Origin: Helicoverpa zea
Lineage: Eukaryota > Arthropoda > Insecta > Lepidoptera > Noctuidae
DNA: 64,000 nucleotides
Reading direction: 5' to 3'
Assembly (NCBI RefSeq): GCF_022581195.2
Contig: NC_061455.1
Coordinates: 1,484,120 to 1,548,119, forward strand
This document shows positions 25,801 to 37,800 of this stretch, one piece after another (the first letter of the stretch is position 1; the number at the start of each line of letters is the position of its first letter). The notes under the pieces are model-generated. The model saw nothing but the letters and a program-made list of their open reading frames with translations, was not told where the DNA came from and did not search any database. The position numbers and the translations under genes were made by a program.

Positions 25801-28800
25801 CACCATATTTGTATCTCTTATAGTTTTATTGGTCTGTTGGAGTTCTGCATCAGGTCTTCAAGTTTCGAAGATAAATTATAGCCTATATGTTGACCAGGCT
25901 TAATACTGATACAACAAAGAAAAAATCATTGAAATCCGTTCAGTAGTTCGGAAGAATAGCGTGTACAAACAAACAGACATACAGACATACAGACAGAATT
26001 TTTTTTTTGGATTTGTGCTCCATTACTGTTTCTAAACCCCACCCAATTATTATTTTTTTAATATATTCAATGTACAGACACAGTTTTTTTACAGATTTAT
26101 TATATGTATAGATTAACAAATAATGAAAATGTTAAATTTTGAAGGCGTATGAAGATATGTTTATTAACGTCTAACATTTCATCAATAAAATTATTTTCGC
26201 AAGTTGTGTAGGCACTCTTTACGAAACAGGCACATGGCAAATGTTACATAATGACAAACCTCATTATAATGTGACTTTACTTATCTTTTGAAAATAAAAG
26301 AGGATTCAATGTCATGCACAAGCACAGTACAATGAATTAACGAAAAAAGAACGAATGATCGACTGAATGAATCTACTTATGATATTACGCTGATCACTGT
26401 AGGACCAATTACTCTAGTAGCGGCACACGCCAGACCATAAAAGGACCAATCGCTCTTTTTGGATGCATTTACCGGATTTTTATAGGACAAATATATTTTG
26501 TTAAAGCACTTGATAAGGTAATTATAAAATCAAATAGCACTTTACCGGATTATAACAAAGCGACTATAGGGCGAAATAGTCCAATAAACTGCGCCCAAAT
26601 GCGGCTATATTATCGTTTACAGGATTTCTATAGGATTAAAAAATACGTGCTCCTAGGATAATTACAGAGCTACATTTTGCTACTTGGTAACATAGTGAAC
26701 TAACAAATAGTAAATATTTAATCTGATTAGCAAAGCGCTTATGACACACAATAAATTCAACGAAAAGAAAAGAAACATTAAAAAACACAATTCTTTTACC
26801 ATAAACAATTAATTACAAAAACCAGAAAAATCCGGATAACATGAAATTATTCTCACAAAACTTTATCCTGGTTTACCAACACATTGTTTTAACCGGCCTC
26901 AAAGCAAAAGTTGTAACAAGTTTGCCTAGCCATTGTGAACAACCACAACACAATACCTAATTTAAAATTACCCCTAAAAGTATTCCCGGGAATTAATAAA
27001 TCAAACTAATTAATTAAAAGTTGTGGCTTTAATTTAACCTAACTTTACTTCATTTTGTTTATGTTAATATCTTTAAAGAATTTTAGTACGTTACGCTATT
27101 TGTTTGACGTAAAGACTAACGCCTACTCGGTGCTAAAACTCATTTATTCAAATTATAATTTGCGCTCAATTTGGTAAAAGGTTAACGGTGATAATGTTCT
27201 AATATTCGAACGGCGAACAATTTTCGGCGGCGCTTGAATCTATTAGACGAGAGACGGTAAAGAATGAAAGCTGAGTGATATTTGAGTGTTTGCATTAAAC
27301 GCTTAGTAAGAAATGTGTCTTTGGCTTGATCAGGTGTCGGAAATTTTTAAACAACCAATAGGTTATACTATTGCTTGTTTAAAAATTTCTTCGCTTTGAT
27401 GGACTTTCCGCATAAAGCCAGTACAGAATCACCATTAGAAAGCTACATTCTCTGCGAGTAGCATAGGTTATATTATATCCCGGTATAGTCAGTAGTTCCC
27501 ACTGAGTGAGTGTCATATGACGAGTGATAGGGGAAAATGGAAGAGGATGACATATTGCGCCGACCCCAAATAAAATTGGGAACAGGGCAGGAGGAAGAAG
27601 AAGAGGTCAGTAGTTCCCACGGGACGCGGGAGAAACCGCGGGAAAACGGCTAGTATCTAATATATAATCTTAATATCCTATCTCGTATTCTATCTAGAAC
27701 CACGTATCCTATTGTAATGCATGTATTGTCTATTTGCTTTGTACATAAACACGATTGTAATTCCTGAACGCTCGGCACATTGTCAACAAACATATGGACA
27801 CTAGTATTTACTGTTCACGCTCCGTTACGTTATGCAAATACAATATTACATGTCTATGTGGATATATATATTAAATGTATCTATATTATTACTAGCTTTC
27901 GCCCGCGGTTTCACCCGCGTCCCGTAGCCGGATGGTGACAAAAAATCCTAAAGGTCTCTGCACACAGCGGGCGCGGCGCGGCGGGACGGGATGGCGACGT
28001 GACACAATGTACTAGATCGTCGCGTCGCGTCGCGTCGAGCGGGACGGCTCTGTGTGGCGGCCTCCGTAATATCTAGTACATTACAACTGGTCAGTGTCGC
28101 GTCGCCGTCCCGTCCCGCCGCGCCGCGCCCGCTGTGTGCAGAGACCTTAAAACCTTTTCCCTGGTCTAAGTTACCTCCCCTCTAATTTTCAGCTAAATCG
28201 GTCAAGCCGTTTTCATGTTATGTCGTGACAACGGAAAGCGGATTTCATTTTTATATATATACTAGCTTTTGCCCGCGGCTTCGCTCCCGTCAACTGACTT
28301 CTCTACTTTACCCTATTTTTTTTTTCATAAGAACCTTCTCCTGACAATAACAAACACAACAAAAAAAGAATTAGCCAAATTGGTGCAGGCGTTGTTGAGT
28401 TATGCGCTTACCAACACATTTTGCGATTCATTTTTATATTTTAGATTGTATAATAGCCGTTTTCCCGCGGTTTCACCCGCGTCCCGTGGGAGGTACTGCC
28501 CACACCGGGATAAAATATAGCCTATGTTATTCGCAGATAATATAGTTTTCTAATGGTGAAAGAATATTTTAAATCGGCCCAGTCATTTTTGAGTTTATCC
28601 ATTACAACCAAACAAACAAACAAACAATGTTTTCCTCTTTATAATATTAGTATAGATATACAACATGTAACTTAATTAACGCACATCCTGAAATTGGTTT
28701 GTTCAGAATCGTTTACTGAATCGATTTATATCATTTTTAATATAGGTAATTTTTTATCCCAAAAATAATTAAAACTACTGAAATTATTGTCATATTAACC

Positions 28801-31800
28801 CTGAACAGTCAAAACAAATTCAAATAGACCGTAACTCAAAGTAATAAGACTTCGTGTATTGTCGGCTTTTTCCGTAGTTTCGTTTGATGTCGTGTCGAGT
28901 CGAGCGGCGCGCGGCGCGATATTTGCGTGCGTAGTAGTATGACCAAAAAGTTCTCCAAGAATTGGTATAACTAATTTAGTAAATAACAATGCATATACAT
29001 GTTTAATTTAAAAATTCAGTGTATGTATTATGATTATAACATAATATTCTAATTGGGGTGTTTGAGGGTGTGCGTTAATTACGTTACATGTTGTATATAT
29101 ATATAGATAAAGAGTTAGTATATTGATTTCTGACACTTACGCAAACATTTGACATTTAAATAAAACTACTTTTACGGATTTTATTGCGGTTATATTGTTA
29201 TTATTCAAACCCGGCATTTCGGACCCTTTATAATAATACTACGATCCGTTGCGTGCGATACGTCCGTTGCGTACGATACCGACAAGTGGACGCTTAGCTT
29301 TTACAACAACCATGGTCACGGGCAGTTTGCTCGTTGTTTGTCGATGTTTTATTTAAATAAAGAGTAAGTTTTTTAGTTGTGACATTATAGGGTTAATTTC
29401 CATATTCACTGAAGCGATTTTGAAAATTATTTTGACAGTAAAGAGTCATTTTGTTTGGGAATGTCAGGGGCTAATATTTTACCACGGTACGGGAAGAGAT
29501 TTTCTTAGGACGGGGGTTTAACCGTGGAAATAGTTTTCTGAGACTAAATAGGAAAATTTCGACATTGATTTGTCCCTGGCTATATTTTATGCATTCATTT
29601 GAACAGGGTGAGTGCGTTATTGGTTTATCCCTGGCTAACACAATATTTTATGTATTCATTTGTGCAGGGTGTACAATCAAAGCTATATTTCAAATAACGC
29701 ATACTGTACCAGTAACAGGAGTTTCCACTAGTTTACGTTTTTCAGCTGGCTGCTGAATTGTCACAATAAATCGTAAATAATGATACACTCTGCCGGAGCG
29801 TAACATTGAAAAATATACATCAAGTTGTAGGTTTAACAGGGAACACTGTTATACCGGTGTATACTAGTTTTTAGAATATTTTTTTAATCTATACTAATAT
29901 TATAAAGAGGAAAACTTTGTTTGATTGTAATGGATAAACTCAAAAACTACTGGACCAATTTAAAACAAATCTTTCATCATTAGAAAGCTACATTATCTGC
30001 GAGTAACTGCTATATTTTATCTTGGTACGGACAGTAGTCTTTACTAAAAATTTTGCTATACAAATGGATGCTTGCACAGTGGCGGATTTACAAATTTGCC
30101 GCTAGTAGGCCATTAAATTTTTGCCGCCCCTAATGATTGTGAACTTAACGATATTTCTGTCAAGATTGTTTTTGCCCGCTATGTACCGAAGAGTTTAATG
30201 TTGACCTAACAAGTTTATTTGACAGCGACTTTAAAGCGTAAAACCTCTGTGTCTAAGAACACTCGCCCGTAAAACACCTGTAATACAAAAAAAACTAAAT
30301 TGAAATCGGTTTATTGGTTCGGGTGCTATGATCAGTGGCGGCGTAGCATCGGGTGGCACCCGGGGCGGACTACCTATTGAGCACCCCCAAAAAAAAAAGT
30401 ACAAAATATAATCACGGACTAAAATTGTAATTGAAGTACTTTAAAATCGTGTAGAAATCATTCATGGTGCTTTTTGCTAGGTTTAACATAAAGAAACCGG
30501 AGTCAGATCACTGCTAACTTATAAAGCGCTAGCTAGTTTTATTAACACCCGTGTGAAGTGAAAATGCCTCGAACGCAGCGAGCGCGAAATTTTTGAGTTT
30601 TGGAACAGTAAAGTACCAAAACGAGTTTTTTAGTTTTGGGACACAAAAGTACCCAAATCATCCTCCTGCCCTTATCCCAATTTTATTTGGGGTCGGCGCA
30701 GCATGTTTTCTTCTTCCATACTCTTCTATCTGCCGTCATCTCACAAGTAACATTCTTTCTTACCATATCTACTTTCACACAATCCATCCATCGTTTCTTT
30801 GGTCTTCCTCTTCCACTATATCCGTCCACGTTCATACTCATCACCTTCCTCACAACATGACTCTCATCCCTCCGCATCACATGCCCATACCACGACAGCC
30901 GGTTTCCACGCAGTTTTTCTGATACCGGCGCTACTTTCAAACTTCCTCTTATATACTCATTCCTCACTCTATCCATTCGCGTAACTCCACACATACCTCT
31001 TAACATTCTCATCTCTGCCGCATGCAATTGTCTTTCATTCGTCGCTTTTGTGGGCCAGCACTCTGATCCATACAAGACAGCAGGCCTGACCATACTCTTG
31101 TAAATTTTCCCCTTAACTTTAAGGGGAATACGAGGGTCACAAGTTGTTCCCGTTACCTGCCGCCATTTCATCCATCCTGCGTTAATTCTGTGCGTAACTG
31201 TCCGATCTATTTCGCCATCGCCCTGAATAAGCGAACCGAGATACCGGAAATCGGAGCAGACTGGAAGAAGTGCGTTATCCAGCGCTATGGCTTCAGGACT
31301 GGAGAGACCGCCGAAATCGCAGAACATATATTCGGTCTTGGTTCTGCTGATTTTTAAGCCAACATTCTCCAGTCTCTGTTGCCAACTCCCCAATCTGCTC
31401 TGGATCTCAGGTCCGTCTTCACTAACCAGGACGATGTCGTCGGCAAACAGCATGCACCAGGGTGCCTCCTCCTGTATGTCCGCCGTCAAGGCGTCCATAA
31501 TAAGCAGGAAGAGGTAAGGACTTAAAGCAGACCCTTGGTGCAGGCCCACAGCCACACTGAACTGGTCAGTATTGCCGGCCGACGATCGGACATACGTACA
31601 GGACTGCCTGTACATCGCACGAACTAACTCCACATACTTCCCAGGCACACCTTTCTCTTTCATGGCCCACCATAACACTTCCCGAGGCACCCTATCATAC
31701 GCTTTCTCAAGGTCAATGAACACCATGTGCAGATTCCTGTGCACACGTCTGTACTTCTCGCACAATTGGCGAAGTGCGAAGATGGCGTCCATTGTTCCTC

Positions 31801-34800
31801 GACCTGGCATAAACCCAAATTGGTTTTGGGTAATTTCACTCTCTTCTCGCACTCTTTTCTCTATCACTTTCTCCCATACCTTCATAGTATGCGACATGAG
31901 CTTTATCCCCCTATAGTTGCCGCAATCTTGCACATCCCCTTTATTCTTGAAGATGGGCACTAGCGAACTACTGCACCATTCTTGCGGGATGACTTCTTCA
32001 TGCAGCAACTTATTGAAGAATAAAGTCAGCCACATACATCCGTTCTTCTTTAACACCTTCCACACCTCAGCTGGTATATCATCAGGACCCAAGGCCTTTC
32101 CATTCTTCATACTTCCAAGTGCTCTTTCTACCTCATCCATGCTAATTTCTCTTACCAATCCCTTATTTACTTGTGCCTCTTGGAGTATTCCATTCCAAAC
32201 ATTCTCTTCATTCATAAGCTTTTCAAAATAAACCTTCCATGTCTCTTTTATTTCTTCATCATTACACAAAATCTTGCCAGACTCATCTTTTATGCATTTT
32301 ATGTGGGTTATGTCCCTCGATCGTCTCTCTCTCTCTTTCGTAATTCGGTAGAGCTCTTTTTGGCCTCTTGGACTGTCCAGGGAGTTGTACAACCTCTCCT
32401 GCGCCTTAGCTCTGGCAACTGCTACCGCCTTCTTTGCTTTTCTCTTCCATTCCATGTATATTCTCTTTCTGTCATCCTTCAGACTTGCATTCGCTATTTC
32501 AACATTCTGCCATTCTTTGAATGCTACTTTCTTTTCTTTCAAAACCTTTTGTACTTCATCATTCCACCACCATGTATCTCTATCTATCAAACCTTTTCCT
32601 CTCGACTCTCCGCACACGTCTTTTGCGACTTCCCTTATATGGCTTGCCATTTCACTCCAACATTCATTCACACATCTACCTTCCATCTCCTTCATTTCTG
32701 TCATTTTTTCCACAACCTGACTCCTAAATACATCAGCACATTCTTCCTTCTCTAGCATACGCCACCTAATCCTTGGAGGGGGCCGATCTTTGTTGCTTTT
32801 GGGCGAGACAGTTACTTTGACATCCAGAATCACAAGTCGGTGCTGAGTGACTAATGCTTCGCCTGGCAGCACTTTGCAGTTTTTGACACAGCATAGACTA
32901 CTCCGCTTCACCAGGAAGTAATCTATCTGTGTCGCGTGGTGGCCGCTCTTATATGTCATGAGGTGCTCCTCTCGTTTATTGAACCACGTATTTGTTATGG
33001 CCAGGTCGAAGGCACAGGCAGCTTGAAGTAATGTCTCGCCGCTTGCATTCCGGGTTCCAAAACCCCTACCACCATGCACTCTCTCATATCCATCGCTCTC
33101 TCTTCCTACGTGACCATTAAAATCCCCACCCACATAGACTTCCTCACTACCCTGTACATTCATCATCAAGCAGTCAAAGTCCTCCCAAAACTTCTCCTTT
33201 ACACTCTCCTCGCAGCCTGACTGCGGCGCATAAACACTTATCACGTTTATGGCCTTGCCGTCCACAATTAATTTAACCGCTATTAATCTATCATTCATTC
33301 TTTTAACATCTACGACACATTCTTTCAGCCTGTTGTCCAAAACTATACCCACACCATTTCTCTTGCCGTCACTTCCACAATAGAAAAACTTATATCCTTC
33401 GCCTATCTCTCTAGCCCTTGCACCCTTCCATTTTGTCTCTTGCACGCACGCTACATTTATTCGTCGCCTTTTCAAAACATCTGCTAGCTCTCTTCCTCTT
33501 CCAGTCATCGTTCCTACATTCCAACTCGCATACCTCAATCTCAATTCTCTCACACTTCGAGCTCGCATCTTACGTCGCACCCGCCCGTTATGGTGCGACA
33601 ACCCTTGTCCATTTCCCACAGGAGCCGGGTGCTGCTCCTGCGCGTCGCCTGTGGGGTACGCCCTAGCCCTATCGCTCATAACTATATTTTCTTTCCCCAT
33701 GCTGCAGAAGTTTTGGCTTAGGTTTTATGGTCGGCCGCCTGCCTGACACCAACCCTCTTTGGGAATGCTATTGTGGTGATTTACCCGTCACCGTGCGGGT
33801 GGCCCAAAGTACAGATGTTATGTACTGGCCTTTAGGTTCCCTTTAGTCGCCTCTTACGACACCCGCGGGAGAGAGATGGGGACGTCCTATTCTGATCCGG
33901 GATCGTTACGGAATGTCCAAAACTTGAATATTTTGAGTAATTCAGCGGAGATTGTTGAATAAATGAACGTTAGTTTTGACAGAAAATCTGGTGAGCTTAA
34001 ACCAAAGGTACATAAGTCCCTTGAGTTAAAACTAGTAAACTACAAAATCAGTTCTGCAACAATAGGCATGATGACAAATTTTTAAATTCCTTTGTATGAT
34101 GTAGGTATACGTCTATTTTATATGAAAAATCATTAATTTTAAGACACAAAAGTAACACAAAAGTACCCAAACAAGTGTGAAAACAACAACCACTGCCAAA
34201 AGAAGAAGCCGCGAGCGTAGCGAGCGCGAAATTTTTAATTTTTGGTACGCAATGGTACCTAAAGAAATTAGAAAAAAGTCAATGTCAATTTTTGAGTCTT
34301 GGAAACAAAAATATTCAAATAAGTTTGAAAAATGACCAGTGTAAAGTGAAAAAGCTGCGAGCGCAGCGAGCGCGAAATTTTTTGAGTTTTAGGACACAAA
34401 AGTAAATAAGACAATAAACTTGACCGGCTTCTCAATAATTGCATTCGATTCGTGTTTAATCTTCGCAAGTACGATCATGTGACAGTGTATCGAACGCAGC
34501 TCAGATGGCTACCGATTATGCAGCGTCGTGAGGTAAGGGCATTGACTACTCTTTTCTCTATTCTTCACACTCCTACTACACCTACTTATTTAACTTCTCA
34601 TTTCAAATATCTTGGCTCACATCATGACAAAAATTTACGCTCTTTTAAAAATCGCCTTCTACAATGTCCTACACATCGTTCTGATATCATGCACTCTTCC
34701 TTCTTTGTAAAATCTATTCTTCTCTGGAATGAGTTACCTCTGGAGATCAGGATGGTAAATAGCCATCACACCTTCAAACTCAAAGTTCGTGACCACTATC

Positions 34801-37800
34801 TTGGGAAATTGGCAGAAACATAAACAGTCAGTTTCAAATTAATTTTCTTGATATGTTATTAGTATTGTATGTAGTGTACGTATTTATATAGTTATATATA
34901 CATTTATATTATTAATAATTTCTTTGTGTATTGTAATATATGTAGGTTTATGTTTCATACTAGTTTTTTGGATTTTTTTGCACATACCAACGCTTTCTCT
35001 CCGCCACCCAAAGGTAGACTGGTAGAGAACGCCTAAGGCGTTATGTCCGCCATTGTGCAAGAAGTATTAAATAAATAAATCAGCTTAGAAATCGTCAGCG
35101 TAGAGAGTCAGTGTTTTTGCTACTTCGGTGCTTTAACTTTTTGTTAGATTGAGGACTCAAAGAGCGCAGAATTAACCAGAAATGATGGATTAAATTAAGT
35201 AATCAAAAATAAACAAGAGATATGTGCCGACCGAGAGAGGCACCCTTCGAGACCGGAGACGTGGTACCCGGGGCGGACCGCCCCCTCCGACTTTTTATTT
35301 TATTTTTATTGAAACGCTATTGGAATATTTTAAAATTCATGATCACATAATACCTACCTAATTTATATTACAGTGCGTTTATTAATCGTTTATTTATATG
35401 TGAATTGTGTACCTACTCCTATAATAAAAAAATCTGTAAAAAAAAAATAGCTAAATTTGCCGCCCCCCTAAATCTGCCGCCCTAGGCACCGGCCTACTTG
35501 GCCTATTGGTAAATCCGCCACTGTGCTTGCAGTAAATATTTGATGTGCCTAATCTTTCGACACAGATCGACGACTTACATATATCAATAGAATCTGTCAA
35601 TCGATGCGATTGTGTAGGCAGTAGTGTACCTACTGGGCTGCTTGAAAATTGAATAATTTGTAGAATGTCCTGTTGTTTGTATTAGTCATAGAAACTCGTG
35701 TCAAAGTAAGACAGCAGTGACCAGATCTACTAACAAAACAACACTTTTCACAGGAAACAAAAATGATGATAAATCTGAATATAAGTCAAATAAAAATACT
35801 GCATAAAGCAGATTAGAAGTAGATATGAGAAATATTCCAATTCACCAAGCAAGGCTTAAAACTTCTCAAGACCATATCGAAGATGGTTACTGATCGCCAA
35901 AATCTGACCCCACTCGCTCATCATCAGCTAATATATAATATATTATGCTACACTGGCAGACAAAATTGACGGTCCGTTTATAAGACACTGGGCAAGTAGA
36001 CATGTGCGTGCTGACGTCCATGTCAATAATTAATACATTACAATTGCTGTTGTTTTGTTACTAACATTAGGATAAGGAATTACTAACACTTGTATGGATC
36101 TTTGGTCTGAAATAAATAATTTATTATATTATAGAATACATACATAAATTGAAAGCAACCACCACATAATAGACTCTATTAAGGCTCCAAGCCTGAGATT
36201 GTTTAACCAACTGGATACGCCATTGCCTTAACCTTTGCCAAAGGTGAGACCGCGGGTCATGATCGTATATGTACTACATGCGTGCGTCAACTTTATGCTT
36301 ATTTTCGAATTAAAATAAGAAACTGTGAAGAGGATTGGCACTGTTTATCCTTAACATAGACTATCTAAAAGTCTAGCAAAGAAAACAGCACGTCATCCAC
36401 TTGATTGTCATAATTTTAGGAACTATCCATTTTGTAAATCATGCTACAATCTGTTTACTCTAAATCAATACAGATTATTTATTTATTTATAATTTTGTAC
36501 TGTGCAACGATATAATCCAAAACGCATGAGTGAGCTATCACTATTTGTGGCCTCGGCCCGCGTCCTTAAATTGACAGACTTTCTCATAGAGATCTACGCT
36601 CTTGGCGGTTCCTGTAGTTACATGATCTAAGGTTCCAGGTGATTGATTCCCCCCACATCGCGTCTTCAAGCGAATAACGAACTAAGTTTGACAAATGGAG
36701 GAGAAAATTCGAGAAAATTCAAAATTTTAATGATGTTTCAGAGAGATTATACAAAATCAGTATACATTCGGCCTTCACTTTGATTCGGTACTGTTGTTTT
36801 GGACCAAAATTTACTTATATTCTTCGCTCCTCACATATATGGAAGCACCCACAAGTTTTGGACAAAGTTGACCAAATTATCAGAAGCACCCTCACCTCCA
36901 TCCTCAATGTGGCCTTGGACGATCGAGCCTGGCAGCAAGCTGCACTCCCAATACGCATGGGAGGTCTCGGCGTCCGCAAAATTTCAAGTGTTAGTTTACC
37001 GGCATTCCTCTCCTCGGTTCACAGTACTGATACATTAACCAGAAAGATATTGTCGTCTTCTGCACTGGTTGATGTTGAAGTACCGTGTTTGACCGACGCG
37101 CTGGATGCCTGGAAAATGGCTACTCCCAATACGGATTTGCCCGGCAACCGCTGCTCTCAGAGACAATGGGACGGGCCGCTCTGTAGCACTATACGGAATA
37201 ATCTATTAAATACGTGTAATAGTGCTGCTGAGCGTGCCCGTTTGTTGGCTGTGGGAGAGTGGGAGTCGGGCCTCTGGTTACAGGCGATCCCGTCATCTAG
37301 CATAGGCACTATGCTGGATGACACAACGTTCCGCATCGCTACATGCTTACGGTTAGGCGCTCCCTGTGTTGCTCCGCATCGCTGCCATTGCGGTGAAGCC
37401 GTCGACAGCCTCGGGCACCATGGTCTGTCGTGCTGCAGAAGTGCTGGTCGTATTGCACGGCATGCCAGCATTAACGACATTATCCGTCGTGCTCTTTCCA
37501 CCGCCGGCGTGCCAGCCGTGTTAGAGCCTAATGGACTGGTACGTGACGATGGAAAGAGGCCAGATGGTATGACGTTGTTGCCATGGAAGTTGGGTAGGCC
37601 CTTGGTGTGGGATGCAACGTGCGTCGACACCCTGGCGCCATCGCATCTTCCCTGCACGGCAGGTCATGCTGGTGCGGCTGCTGCTTCTGCAGAGACCACC
37701 AAGCGGCGCAAGTATAGTAACCTTATTGGGAACTATACTTTTGAGCCATTTGGGGTCGAAACGCTCGGACCATGGGGCCCGAGTACGCGGTTACTTTATA

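Larger units (their letters stand above)
30077..35523. mobile_element. 5.4-kb hAT-like unit with 8-bp TSD
   Basis: Ends cagtggcggattta (30077) and its exact inverse taaatccgccactg (35510-35523), flanked by perfect TGCTTGCA duplications (30069-30076, 35524-35531). Eight-bp duplication and a CAGTGGCG terminus are hAT-type features. No transposase was recognised. The interior is occupied by an RTE-type element, repeats of the 'gagcgcgaaattttt' type and a CR1-type LINE fragment. Confidence 0.8.

Noticed and set aside
30593..33666. Long plus-strand frames of 60-194 codons opposite 30683-33700
   Set aside because: They are antisense shadows of the RTE ORF, whose motifs are unambiguous on the minus strand.
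30331..35290. A second inverted TIR pair (cacccggggcgga at 30358 and tacccggggcgga at 35267)
   Set aside because: The two blocks are in direct, not inverted, orientation, so they do not define element ends.
37157..37657. 166-codon minus-strand and 141-codon plus-strand frames
   Set aside because: Overlap the 392-codon retroelement frame in other frames and lack motifs.
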